Shown here: positions 10,650 through 21,029 of the stretch, piece by piece
How the letters are laid out: each line of letters begins with the position of its first letter
How positions within the stretch are numbered: the stretch's first letter is position 1
Source of the DNA: Bactericera cockerelli
Taxonomy: Eukaryota; Arthropoda; Insecta; Hemiptera; Triozidae
DNA length: 64,000 nucleotides
Direction of reading: 5' to 3'
Assembly: GCA_024516035.1 (NCBI GenBank)
Contig: CM044958.1
Location: forward strand, 48,584,576-48,648,575
Program-made: the position numbers and the translations under genes
Notes under the pieces: generated by a model
What the model was told of the DNA's origin: nothing
Database searches by the model: none
The model's input: only the letters and a program-made list of their open reading frames with translations

Positions 10650-10835
10650 TACAGTCGAACCTGGATAAAAGAAAACCGAATAAAAGAGAAAGCTGGATAT
10701 AAGACCCAAATTTCTTGGTCAAATTTGCCTCTCTATAAGGGAAAATTACCTCCTTATAAAAGAAACCTTCATATAAGTGAAAATTATTCCGATCCCTTGA
10801 GTTCTCTTATACTCAACCATCCAGGTTTGACTGTA
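10650..10835. mobile_element. TA-flanked MITE (mariner/pogo type), copy 1
   Basis: The ends tacagtcgaacctggat and atccaggtttgactgta are inverted repeats bounded by TA. The inside has repeated gga(t)ataagaga units and no coding capacity. Other copies: 30846-31014 and 39856-40047. It sits 70 bp into the homeobox intron. Confidence 0.75.
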
Positions 10836-12440
10836 GTCCAATAGGAAAAGTTCTGTTGTTAAATTTGGATCCTTGGTTTAAACATTATTTTGTCCTTTTC
10901 TTCTGAATTAATATATTTATTTGTTAATGTTGTTGTAAGTTTCTAGTTTTAAGTAAAACTATTTAAATAAGAACACAATGATTAGACTAGGTGACAAGAC
11001 CCAAGGAAAACCCATGTTGAGTCCAGTTCGGAATGTATTTTCCAACAAGGATAATTTACAGGTTAGACCGATTGTTGATATCTGTTACAGTGTTGCCAGA
11101 TATACCTACTGATATGCATAGTGCCAGATATGCATAATCTGTACTAAATAGTTAGAGATACCTATCATCACATGAAGTGACGCATTGATGACATCTGGTA
11201 CATCACATTCCTCCTCACTATCAATATCTAAATCATTCAACATTAATTGCTTAGGTCATCAAGTCATGAGATATTGTACGTACATACCTTCATCGAAAAA
11301 GTGTGCGTTCAATATATGGTTACTGTCGTATAATTCCGATATACACCTAGTTAAATACATGAATACAATACATACGTAAACCTCATGTAAGTGATAGTGA
11401 ATATAATAGTGAAATAATATATAGGAATGTAAAATGGTAGATATTTCTATTGAAAAATAAATAAAAAAACACTAGTTTTATACCTTATATAGGTACTACA
11501 TATTATAACCTCTCAAAAGTCAAAATCTTATAATAATTAAATTCATAGCCATTATTCATAACTCTACAAAAAAAAATGCCTATTGTGTTGTGGATGCCCA
11601 ATTTTACACCCATCACCCATGTTATAATCACCTATGTTAAAATCTCTACAAGTCAAAATCTTTCCTTCTTGTGTCCCTGCACAATAATGCACATCCTAAA
11701 TGAAAGACTTGACTCTCTCAAACATCTGGGTATTTGAAAAACGCACTCAACACCCTAATTGGACACACAAGACCCTAATTAAAACCCTTGAAAGAACTAT
11801 TGAGAAAAATCATCGAAAATGAGGGATACAATAGGATGATGCATTTATCTCTCATATTTCACATAATAACTAAAATCAATTTCATAATGGGATGTTTCAT
11901 AATCGCTCTTAGACTCTGTGTATTGTAAAACTCACAGTGAAAACATCAAATTCTATTTAATAGTATTATTCATTCATTCAAGAGGAGAATGGCGATATTA
12001 ACAAGCCTTTAGAAGTGTTTGATGATGGTAATAAATTTATCCTCTGTGTATTTTAGAGAATAAATTTACGAAAAAAAATATGATTTATCATTGTTATTTA
12101 AAGCTGTATTTTAGTAAAGTCAACACCCTTTGCAACATTACCAGGAGGGGCAATGTCAGTTATGTGGCTGGCATAACAACACCCAACACTTCTAGCATCA
12201 TTAATATTAATTCCAGTGGATGTTTTTTTTGTTATTCATCAAAATAATTATGATTAGAATAATGAACACTGCGAACATATTAGATATTAACTACCTATAT
12301 TTATTTTTCTATAACAATAATAATTACTAAACAAAAACTATCTTTAAAGAATTGTTCAAAGTTTATACAAGTGACCATGTTGTACTTGCCTATTTGTTTG
12401 AGATACACTTGGTCATTGTAAATTACTAAACAAATTCGAA
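10836..12440. other. repeat-poor intronic DNA, no gene seen
   Basis: Presumed intron of the homeobox gene if the gene continues on the + strand. I found none of the window's repeat families here and no exon with helix 3. It may hold regulatory DNA, but nothing in the sequence proves that. Confidence 0.45.
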
Positions 12441-12442
12441 AA

Positions 12443-13090
12443 ATTTGGTGTAAACATCACACGACTTTCCTTATCCCCCAAAAATGAGTCGAATTCCGCC
12501 ACTGGTGACTCAACGGTAACAGATAACTAAAAACCAATGCCAAATTCGTAATCAGCACTTCAAAATCATTGAATTTGATATGTCACAACCCCCATTTAGG
12601 ATGAATAATAAAAAAGTTAGTCAAAGCGGGTCCCCCCCAAATACCGGTAAATTGGGGCCGAGTTCCAAAAAGTTCAAGATATCAAAAAAATGATCAGAAT
12701 AGACCCCTATTATTTTTTTAATCTAAGAAAATGTTGTTCTCTAAAAAAATTTGTATCTTTAACCAATTTAAAGAAGCGGCGCTTGCGGCTAGCATTTGCG
12801 GCCCTGTGGCCGCAGAATGCGGCCGATTTCAACCAAAAGTTTCGTGGTTCGTCTGGTGTATAAAATAATTTGTGTACCAAATTTCAAGTTTCTAGCTTTT
12901 ACCGTTCTTGAGATATCCTGTTTACACACAGACAGACAGACAGACAGACAGACAGACGCACGGACCAATGGCTGAAAACAACTTTTTTGGTATCCTGAGG
13001 CCATGATTCGTCCAGAAATGTGAAAAACTGGGTAGGTCAAATTTTCGACGAATACAATACTTTCCTTATTATAAGATAAGGAAAGTAAAA
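12443..13090 (-). mobile_element. HINE-like element with (GTCT)n core, copy 1
   Basis: In the orientation of copy 2 it runs from a hairpin (actttccttatcttataat then aaggaaagt), through a (gtct)n microsatellite, tcttgagaacggtaaaagct and acttgaaatttggta, to a second actttccttat end. The open frames inside are not protein-like. It faces copy 2 head to head, 37 bp away. Confidence 0.8.
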
Positions 13091-13127
13091 AATAAAACTA
13101 CTAGAAAAAAATCATTTTAAATTATAT

Positions 13128-13262
13128 TTTTTTACTTTCCTTATCCTATAATAAGGAAAGTATTGTATTCGTCGAAAATTTGACCCACCCAGTTTTTCAC
13201 ATTTCTGGACGAATTATAGCCTCAGGATACCAAAAAAGTTGTTTTCAGCCATTGGTCCGTGC

Positions 13263-13300
<38 letters not shown>

Positions 13301-13797
13301 GTGTAAACAGGATATGTCGAGAACGGTAAGAGCTAGAGACTTGAAATTTGGTATGCTAATTATAATTATACACCAGACGAACCACGAAACTTTTGGTTGC
13401 AATCGGCCGCAGACTGCGGCCGCAGGACCGCAAATATTGGCCGCAAGTGCCGCTTCTTTGAATTGGTTAAAGATACAAAAAAATATTAGAGAACAATTAT
13501 GTCTTAGATTAAAAAAATAATAGGGGTCTCTTCTGATCATTTTTTTGATATCTTGAACTTTTTGGACCTCGGCCCCAATTTACCGGTATTTTGGGGGGAC
13601 CCGCTTTGATTAACTTTTTTATTATTTATCGTAGATGGGGGTTGTGACATATCAAATCCAATGATTTTGAGGTGCTGATTACGAATTTGATATTGATTTT
13701 TAGCTAAATGTTACCTTTGAGTCACCAGTGGCTTTTGGTCCTGTTCCAATTCCTTATAATTATGATAAGGAAAGTCGTGTGATGTTTACACCAAATT
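13128..13797 (+). mobile_element. HINE-like element with (GTCT)n core, copy 2 (inverted to copy 1)
   Basis: Both ends carry a palindrome of actttccttat and ataaggaaagt around a 5-6 base loop. Between them are the gtgcgtctgtctg microsatellite (13259-13299), the agagacttgaaatttggtat motif and a cggccgcag-rich segment. Very close to copy 3 at 28193-28888. Confidence 0.8.
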
Positions 13798-13799
13798 TT

Positions 13800-14470
13800 T
13801 TTTTTATGTGCATGAAATAATAAATTGTTAACACTACATGGTCACTTGTAAACATTTAGTTTGATGAAGGGTAGTGAAAATGCCTATGACCCTAGCTCCA
13901 CCAATTATCAAAGATTCTTTTGAGAATAAAAAATTATCAAAGCACAATTATTTATCAAAGAAATAATTTTTATACACAGCAGTTATGATAACATTATGAA
14001 TTATAATTATTATTCTAATTTCTATTATTGTATTTTTTATAAATTGTGAGTCTAACACTAAACATATAATTATTTCATCAGAATTATGATCATAACAACC
14101 AAAGAAATTATTTGTCTCTCAGATTGAGGCTTATTTTCTCCATCACTTGTCGAAGCAATCAATACGTATTTTAAATTGTTTGTATTGGTGAGGTGGCCAT
14201 GTTGTATGTAGTATATGTCAGTGTCATATCCACATATCCAGCAATTAGGGCTCTGCTGATGGAGAGATAGCATTTGTAGATGATTATGTGATGAGAGTGT
14301 GGAGATTGGAAACATTTGTAAATTACAATTAATTGTGATTATGAGTGTTGAATAGTTAACTGACTCGCAGCATGGGGTTTTGTGTTGTGTGTTGTATTCG
14401 TACCAGGCTGTGTGTCATCTCTGAATGTGGTACTTGAAAGCTTCAAATTATGCGTTCAATAGCAGTTACA
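13800..14470. other. AT-rich spacer, no gene
   Basis: No protein-like frame, RNA gene or recognised repeat was found. Confidence 0.4.
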
Positions 14471-14474
14471 CGAG

Positions 14475-14640
14475 TGTTATTATTATTAAAAACTTTATTA
14501 GATATAAAAGACATACATAAACTAATAATATGTACAATACAAATAATTATTATAACAATGAAAAAATTGGAAACAATGTATGCAATAAAAGGAAAAAGAA
14601 TAGAAATTAGAAAAATATGTATAAACATTATTGCCGGGAA
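14475..14640 (-). repeat. Rep-C 3' half
   Basis: Contains ttattattattaaaaacttt, ttagatata, then caataaaaggaaaaagaat. This matches the A-rich side of Rep-C copies at 15855 and 56455. It ends in a short attgccggg piece of the head. Confidence 0.6.
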
Positions 14641-14943
14641 CCCACGTGCCTACAAGCCTACATATTATGATTATGAAAAAGTATTTCATTTAAAAAATTA
14701 CAACTTATTTTGAAAAATGAAAGAAAAAACGCGACACCACCGGAAATTGAACTGGGACCTCCTGCTTTCTAAATCCGTGTGATACCCGGAGTTAATCTTA
14801 ATAGTAAAATTACTCGTACCTAATTATCTTCCAAATACAGTATGTATCATAATAATTACTTTCTAACTTAATACTTAGGACACTTAGATAATAGGTATGT
14901 ATATCTCACATTATGTAGAATTGTCATTTATTTAGTATGTAAC

Positions 14944-15110
14944 GGCTTGAACAGCCCGCAGTAGCTTGATCGATAAGGCGGCGGACTTGTAATCGGAGGT
15001 CGGTGGTTCAAGTCCCAAGTTGGGCAAATAATTTTTTAGTAAAGCGAGTTTGAGTAGTTGTGATATCACGATTGAAAATATTATGACTAACACAAATATG
15101 TTGATTTTTA
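14944..15110 (+). repeat. SINE-C copy
   Basis: tRNA-like head with box A tagcttgatcgataaggcgg and box B ggtggttcaagtccc. The body follows: agtaaagcgagtttgagtag and ttgtgatatcacgatt. A clean copy of the most frequent tRNA-headed family here. Confidence 0.85.
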
Positions 15111-15299
15111 AGAACTTTAAACAACTCGATTTACAAGTTGCATTTAACATTCATTTATTTATTTATATTACAATTTACGGAAATACAATATTAATATTAC
15201 ATTCTGCCATTAACATGGTGGTATAATCATGCAAAATAACATCCGGAGTAGACCGAAAAATTTAGCAATGTCACAATCCCTTGCTAAAATTATTCGTGC

Positions 15300-15366
15300 T
15301 CACTATTCGAACCACCAACCTTCAGGTTACAAGTCGGTATACTCTCAATACCTCCGTGATAGAACA
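15300..15366 (-). repeat. SINE-C-like head fragment
   Basis: attcgaaccaccaaccttca then ggttacaagtcgg is the reverse of a SINE-C head. The body is absent. Confidence 0.5.
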
Positions 15367-15854
15367 AAAATGAATACCTGAAATGTAACAATGTTGTATT
15401 ACACATCAATATGACAACTTTCATTTCATACCAAACAACCAGAACTAATTTTATTTTCAATGTGACATTGTACTAACAACAAACATGTAGCAATATTTAT
15501 TTTACCAGTCATAACGTTTCATGTTAAAAGTGCGATTTGTTGTAAAATTACATATAAGTAAGCCATAAAAATTGTTTGAAAAAGTTAACAAGTGGCCATA
15601 TTGTACCTGCTTTGTTCTGGATACACTTGGCAATTGTAAACAAAAATTGAAGAAGAAAAATGGACTGCAAGATACATAATGGATGTTTCGTAGAATCCAT
15701 TCATTGTACGAATTTATGTCAGTAATACACACACCATTATATGTGTTATCTACACTGCCTATACAAATTGTCGCATGGATCAGATAGGTATAGTATACCT
15801 GGATCCTAGATGTCATTTACATACCTAATCATATACATAGTATGGTTAATTTAC

Positions 15855-16470
15855 ATATATGTATTATTATTAAACACTTTATTAGATATACGATTAAAAA
15901 GACATATGTACATTGTACATTGTATACAGTACAAATAGTTATTATAACAATTAAAAAATGTAAACAATATATACAATAAAAAGAAAAAAAGAGTAGAAAA
16001 ATATATATTTAAACATATCGCCTCTGACAATACAAAGAGGCGTAAACCACAAATTTTTGAAATCGTTTTTATTGCTTAGATTGAGTCTACTTGTGCTATA
16101 TTTTGTTCTCACAAATAGACGTAACCCAATTATAATCCAAAGAAAAGATACAACAAAAATTAAAATCAGGCGTATCCCTCATTTTCTCTTCTTCAGACAA
16201 ATCAAATAGGTGTAAATCAATAGTCACAGTTAAATAATCAAATTTGGCAACAGAAAAAGTTCGTATGGTCATTCACGGGTACAGGGAAGTGATAATGTTC
16301 CTACCGTGAACAGAAAATTTATGCACAAGAAAACTCATTTTGACTCTCCTGTAAAATTTCGAAAATGTGGTTTACGCCTCTTTGTATTGTCAGAGGCGAA
16401 TATGTCATAACTAAAAGGCGGGGTTATTGCCTATGGAAATTTCTTCCACCCAACCCAATATGTAGTTATC
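15855..16470 (-). repeat. Rep-C copy split by a MITE
   Basis: The 3' side (ttattattaaacactttatt, acaataaaaagaaaaaaag) lies at 15860-16018. The 5' side (gtcataactaaaaggcgggg, ttattgcctatgg, cccaaccc) is at 16400-16470. The MITE at 16019-16398 sits between. Confidence 0.75.
16019..16398. mobile_element. 380-bp MITE with 33-bp terminal inverted repeats that also fold as hairpins
   Basis: The left end cgcctctgacaatacaaaga then ggcgtaaaccaca is matched exactly, in reverse, at the right end. Inside each end cgcctct pairs with agaggcg. Flanking ata/atat could be the target duplication, so the superfamily is uncertain. No coding content. Inserted into Rep-C. Confidence 0.8.
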
Positions 16471-16790
16471 TAGCCTACATTTTCTAGCTATCATTCACTT
16501 ATTTTTAACCTTTGAAATATATTATTTAAAAAGCTGTACAATTGAACACTTGCTCAATACTGGGAAAACAAAATTTAATCCATAAACTTGGGTTTAACTA
16601 CACTCTTCAAACTATTCCAATTTTTCTTTCTTTTGTTGTACTTCTTTTACAATAACAAATTAATGTTATTTACAAGTCAATCTGGACACGTTATAATAAT
16701 AATAATCATCATAACTTTGATTTTTATGAGACAATTATTGTTGGTCTTGCCATTTCTTGTCTTGAGTCCACCGCTGATCAACTAATCTGA
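16471..16790. other. no gene seen
   Basis: AT-rich. The frame starting at 16588 is hydrophobic low-complexity sequence with no recognisable domain. Confidence 0.4.
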
Positions 16791-16794
16791 GCGC

Positions 16795-17748
16795 ACGGCA
16801 GTGCGCCAGGCCAAGTTCCAGCAAGCACGGCAGTGTATCTTTACACGAACCGATTCACCCGGTTTTTCACACCCTCATATCTTCGGTTCAATTGATCATA
16901 GAGATATGAAATTTGGAACAGAGATTGTCCTAATATCATTAAAAAGACATTAAAAATTTAAAGACTCTATGCAAAAAACTTTCAGAGGAATGTAATTTTG
17001 AAATTTGCGATTTTGATACTGACTGACTGACTGACTGACAGATCATCAAAATTATGAGGCACTTCCCGACTACCTAGAAAGCTGAAATTTTGCATGATTG
17101 TAGGGTTTATTGTAAAAGTAAAGGGAAAAAATCTGAAAACCGGAATTTTTTCACTTATCATGGTGTAAAACGGTGTCGTTTTAGGGAGAAAATATATAAT
17201 CGATTATTGATCTAAATTATGAAGCACTTCCCGACTACCTAGAAAGCTGAAATTTTGCATGATGGTAGGGTTTATTGTAAAAGTACAGGGAAAAAATCTG
17301 AAAACCGGCACTTTCGCACTATTTCTGCTGTTAAACGGTGTCGTTTTAGGGAGCACTATATTATGTATATAAATTATGAGGCACTTCCCTACTACCTAAA
17401 AAGCTGAAATTTTGTATACTGGTAGGGTTTATTGTGAAAGTACTGGGAAAAATCTGAAAACCGGAACTTTCGCACTTATCATGCTGTTAAACTGTTTTAT
17501 TTTAGGGAGGAAGTATATACTCGATTATGCATATAAATTATGAGGCACTTCCCTACTACCTACAAAGCTGAAATTTAGTATGGTGCTAGGGTTCATTGTA
17601 AAAGTATAGGGAAAAATCTGAAAACCGGCATTTTCGCACTATTTCTGCTATTAATCGGTGTCGTTTTAGGGAGCATATTAAAGTGAATAATCTTGAAATT
17701 TTTAATAAAAAATAATGAAACGTGCTGGGAAACGAACCATTTACAAAA
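16795..17748 (+). mobile_element. HINE-like element with internal tandem repeats
   Basis: Carries gatcatagagatatgaaatt then tggaac, a short (ctga)n microsatellite (17024-17040), and four ~160-bp units. The layout (ggtatgaaattt motif, then microsatellite, then repeats) parallels the other Helentron-type repeats here. Ends are not defined. The phrase ggccaagttccag at 16812 recurs in both arms of the palindrome at 17754-18235, so the two may be parts of one larger element. Confidence 0.5.
17046..17685 (+). repeat. tandem repeat, four units of about 160 bp
   Basis: Units start near 17046, 17212, 17369 and 17531 with aaattatgaggcacttccc. Each contains aaagctgaaattttgcat, tagggtttattgt, ctgaaaaccgg and acggtgtcgttttaggga. 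The last two units are the most worn. Confidence 0.85.
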
Positions 17749-17753
17749 AGTAA

Positions 17754-18235
17754 TGATATCCCACAAAAAAACTACCGTTAAAAAAAGGGCCAAGTTCCAG
17801 AACTCCTATCCAAAAAGGTTTCGCCTATGAATGCAGTGATATCTTGTTTGCGGCCAAGTTATCTTGGTACTAAACTATTTCTTTTATTAAACCCCGTTTT
17901 CTCAGTTCCTCATTTGGTATGTTTTTAAATGCAAAATATCCTCTAACTTGGCCAGTTTTATGCCATCGGTTGAATAGAATATTACGACTATATGTATAGG
18001 TACAGAATAACAATATAACCATCACAAGGAGCGACACTGGCCAAGTTAGAGGATAGTTTGCATTTAAAAACATACCAAATGAGGAACTGAGAAAACGGGG
18101 TTTAATAAAAGAAATAGTTTAGTACCAAGATAACTTGGCCGCAAACAAGATATCACTGCATTCATAGGCGAAACCTTTTTGGATAGGAGTTCTGGAACTT
18201 GGCCCTTTTTTTAACGGTAGTTTTTTGTGGGATCG
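17754..18235. repeat. large near-perfect inverted repeat, ~200-bp arms, ~78-bp loop
   Basis: The left arm (17756-17962) reads atcccacaaaaaaactaccg ... ctctaacttggccag. The right arm (18040-18233) is its reverse complement, with only a few differences (one A in the A run, atatcc versus ctatcc). The loop holds cggttgaatagaatattacg. Such identity implies a young duplication or a foldback element. Confidence 0.9.
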
Positions 18236-18455
18236 TTTTCTCTCTGGTGACCTCAGAAGCGCGTTTAATCGCTGACGATAGACTCCTATTGCTTTGTTTG
18301 GCCATCATAATCATAGCATCCGGCCTCAGTGCGGCAAATAGTTCAATCAGGTCTGAATGAATCAAGTGCCAGTGACCAGAGCTATCGGCTACTCTGCCTC
18401 CGTAATAGAGTGGAACAGACCCGTAGGGCGTAGGAATAGGACCATCTATTTTTTT
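18235..18455 (-). pseudogene. unassigned protein-like segment
   Basis: The minus strand is open for about 75 codons beyond the palindrome. It reads DGPIPTPYGSVPLYYGGRVA, then DSSGHWHLIHSDLIELFAAL, then RPDAMIMMAKQSNRSLSSAI. The composition is that of a folded protein, unlike the AT-driven frames elsewhere. I do not recognise the family. It runs directly into the right arm of the palindrome, so it may be a transposon gene remnant or a host exon interrupted there. Confidence 0.45.
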
Positions 18456-18484
18456 TCTGAGATTTTTTTAGTTTTTTTTTCCCT

Positions 18485-18560
18485 CAATAAACTTTAGCAA
18501 CAGACAATAAGGGTAGGTATACCTTCAAAAGATAAAAATCTTGTGGTGAAGGTGGGGATT
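18485..18560 (-). repeat. Rep-J copy
   Basis: acaataagggtaggtatacc then ttcaaaagataaaaatcttg and gtgaaggtgggga. The reverse of this is found inside 52859-52975, and a shorter relative at 61437-61480. Confidence 0.6.
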
Positions 18561-18800
18561 TCGTTAGTTTACCGTTTGTGACTCTTGTCCATTGAGTAGA
18601 TCCTGAGTTCGATTCCCGGTTGGGGCAGAATTTTCTAACAGAAAAGTTCCCTCCGAACACTTGAGGCCGGTATTTCCGGCCCAACGCAGGCTGAGTAAGG
18701 TTTATATGGGTAGGTAGTAAGACTACCATCGAATGGAGGGTAAAACCCCCGTCCTGACTATCTCAAATAGGGACGTTAAAACCGAATAGAATCAACTGGT
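18561..18800 (+). repeat. SINE-E copy (tRNA-like head plus the core shared with 5S-SINE)
   Basis: The head carries box B gagttcgattcccg. The body has ggcagaattttctaacagaa, ccgaacacttgaggc, then the core ggcccaacgcaggctgagta, gaatggagggtaaaaccccc and gacgttaaaacc. Confidence 0.8.
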
Positions 18801-18896
18801 CACGATTTAACAGAGGTCGGTGTGATAATTGGGGTTGCTCTTGTGGAACTCTAATAATAATAATAACGCAGTTATGAACTAACTTTCCAGTATATA

Positions 18897-19110
18897 GGTG
18901 CCCTGGTAGTCAAGTGGTTAAAATAGTCTGTTAATCCAGGTAGCGTAGGGATCCGTTGGTTCGAATCCCACCCAGTGTATGAATTTTTCCTCATTAATTT
19001 GAGTTTGTGCCCACATAATAATAAGACTCTGAGGGTTAGGTGGTAGAAAAAACTTTGAACATTAATCTTGCCCGTGTGGGTTACCTTTCACTTAAGAGTA
19101 TACGAAAGTA
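18897..19110 (+). repeat. SINE-B copy
   Basis: tRNA-like head with box A tagtcaagtggttaa and box B ggttcgaatcccac. The body has tgaatttttcctcattaatt, acataataataagactctga and gggttaggtggtagaaaa. Confidence 0.85.
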
Positions 19111-19264
19111 CGTAGTAACTGAATTCTCATCCACAGAAGGGAAGAGCCGCCCCTGGTTTAAAATAAATTAATTCAAATTAATGAGTCATGCCCCTGGTCG
19201 TCTGAATCTCATGCCCAGTGAGCGCGATCATTTAGCCTGACCACTGTTGGGTCCAGGCTTCTCA

Positions 19265-20445
19265 ATTAACAATCTTGTTAAATAGTTTGTTAAATGATGA
19301 CCAATTTATTATTTTTATTTAGAAAAAACGGATTTCATTTGCATTCCTACTATAAAGCATTTGTGGTGACCGTTTTCAATCAACTATCTTGTTAAATAGT
19401 TTGTTAAATGATGACCAATTTATTATTATTATTATTTAGAAAAACGGATTTCATTTGCATTCCTACTATAAAGCATTTGTGGTGACCGTTTTCAATAAAC
19501 TATCTTGTTAAATAGTTTGTTAAATGATGACCAATTTATTATTATTATTATTTAGAAAAACGGATTTCATTTGCATTCCTACTATAAAGCATTTGTGGTG
19601 ACCGTTTTCAATAAACTATCTTGTTAAATAGTTTTTTAAATGATGACCAATTTATTATTATTATTATTTAGAAAAACGGATTTCATTTGCATTCCTACTA
19701 TAAAGCATTTGTGGTGACCGTTTTCAATAAACTATCTTGTTAAATAGTTTGTTAAATGATGACCAATTTATTATTATTATTATTTAGAAAAACGGATTTC
19801 ATTTGCATTCCTACTATAAAGCATTTGTGGTGACCGTTTTCAATAAACTATCTTGTTAAATAGTTTGTTAAATGATGACCAGTTTATTATTATTATTTAG
19901 AAAAACGGATTTGATTTGCATTCCTACTATAAAGCATTTGTGGTGACCGTTTTCAATTAACTATCTTGTTAAATAGTTTGTTAAATGATGACCAATTTAT
20001 TATTTTTATTTAGATAAACGGATTTGCTTTGCATTCCTATAACATTGCATTTGTGGTGACCGTTTTCGATTAACAATCTTGTTAAATAGTTTGATAAATG
20101 ATGACCAATTTATTATTATTATTTAGAAAAACGGATTTGATTTGCATTCCTACTATAAAGCATTTGTGGTGACCGTTTTCAATTAACTATCTTGTTAAAT
20201 AGTTTGTTAAATGATGACCAATTTATTATTTTTATTTAGATAAACGGATTTGCTTTGCATTCCTATAACATTGCATTTGTGGTGACCGTTTTCGATTAAC
20301 AATCTTGTTAAATAGTTTGATAAATGATGACCAATTTATTATTATTATTTAGATAAACGGATTTGCTTTACATACCTACTATGTAGCATTTGTGGTGACC
20401 GTTTACAATTGACTATCTCTTTAATAATTTGATAAATGATGGACG
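19265..20445 (+). repeat. satellite-like array, ~10 units of about 117 bp
   Basis: Each unit contains cttgttaaatagtttgttaa, atgatgaccaatttatta, aacggatttcatttgcattc and gcatttgtggtgaccgtttt. The first units are almost identical. From about 19967 a two-unit block is repeated: the variant with cctataacattgcatttgtg appears at 19967-20081 and again at 20190-20302, giving a higher-order dimer. Unit length differences come from an (att)n stretch. Confidence 0.93.
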
Positions 20446-20514
20446 TCTAAAATCTGATAGATTTATAATATTAGAAATCGACGTTCTCTTGACCTTAGCA
20501 AAGAGGCGTTCTTA

Positions 20515-20620
20515 AGGGTTGGATGGCAGAGATTGCCATAGGCCATAATCATGCCTTTTTTACATTTATTGTAATTACTTACTTTGATGTCATATAAAGA
20601 GTCTTATTATTATTATAATT
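20515..20620 (+). repeat. Rep-C fragment
   Basis: gggttggatggcagagattg then ccataggccataatcatgcc matches the Rep-C 5' side. Confidence 0.6.
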
Positions 20621-21029
20621 GGAAATATTGTGCTTGTTTTTGTAAAAAAAAAAAAAATTGCTCTGTTTACCTATTATTTTAAAACGGCAATTTTCATAAT
20701 AATCAGCCTCATTGATACGATGTAGGTACTTATTTCCATCGGGAAATTTCAATCCTCAGAGAGAGGATGCAAAGGAAGAGGCATGGCCGCAATGATCGGA
20801 CGAGTGAGTGGGTTAGTATCCGCACTGCTCATTCAATGAGCTAATGTGCCACTTCCTGCAGTGCCCCCCTCTTCACTGACCTTTACCACTTAACTGTCCT
20901 GTGCACACACGTCTCGGGCACAATGGTAGTGTTCATCATGCTGTGTTCACAGAGATGAAATATACTGGGTGTCCCAACTGTGCGTCACTTCGGCGCGGCG
21001 TCGCAAACATTATTTATAATAATAATAAT

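Noticed and set aside
13214..13540. Frame with TDRQTDRQT repeats, also at 28449-28799
   Set aside because: The identical frame in two copies reflects repeat identity. The TDRQ run is the GTCT microsatellite and no domain is present.
19265..20445. CRISPR-like array
   Set aside because: Units are contiguous ~117-bp tandem repeats without unique spacers, in a eukaryotic context.
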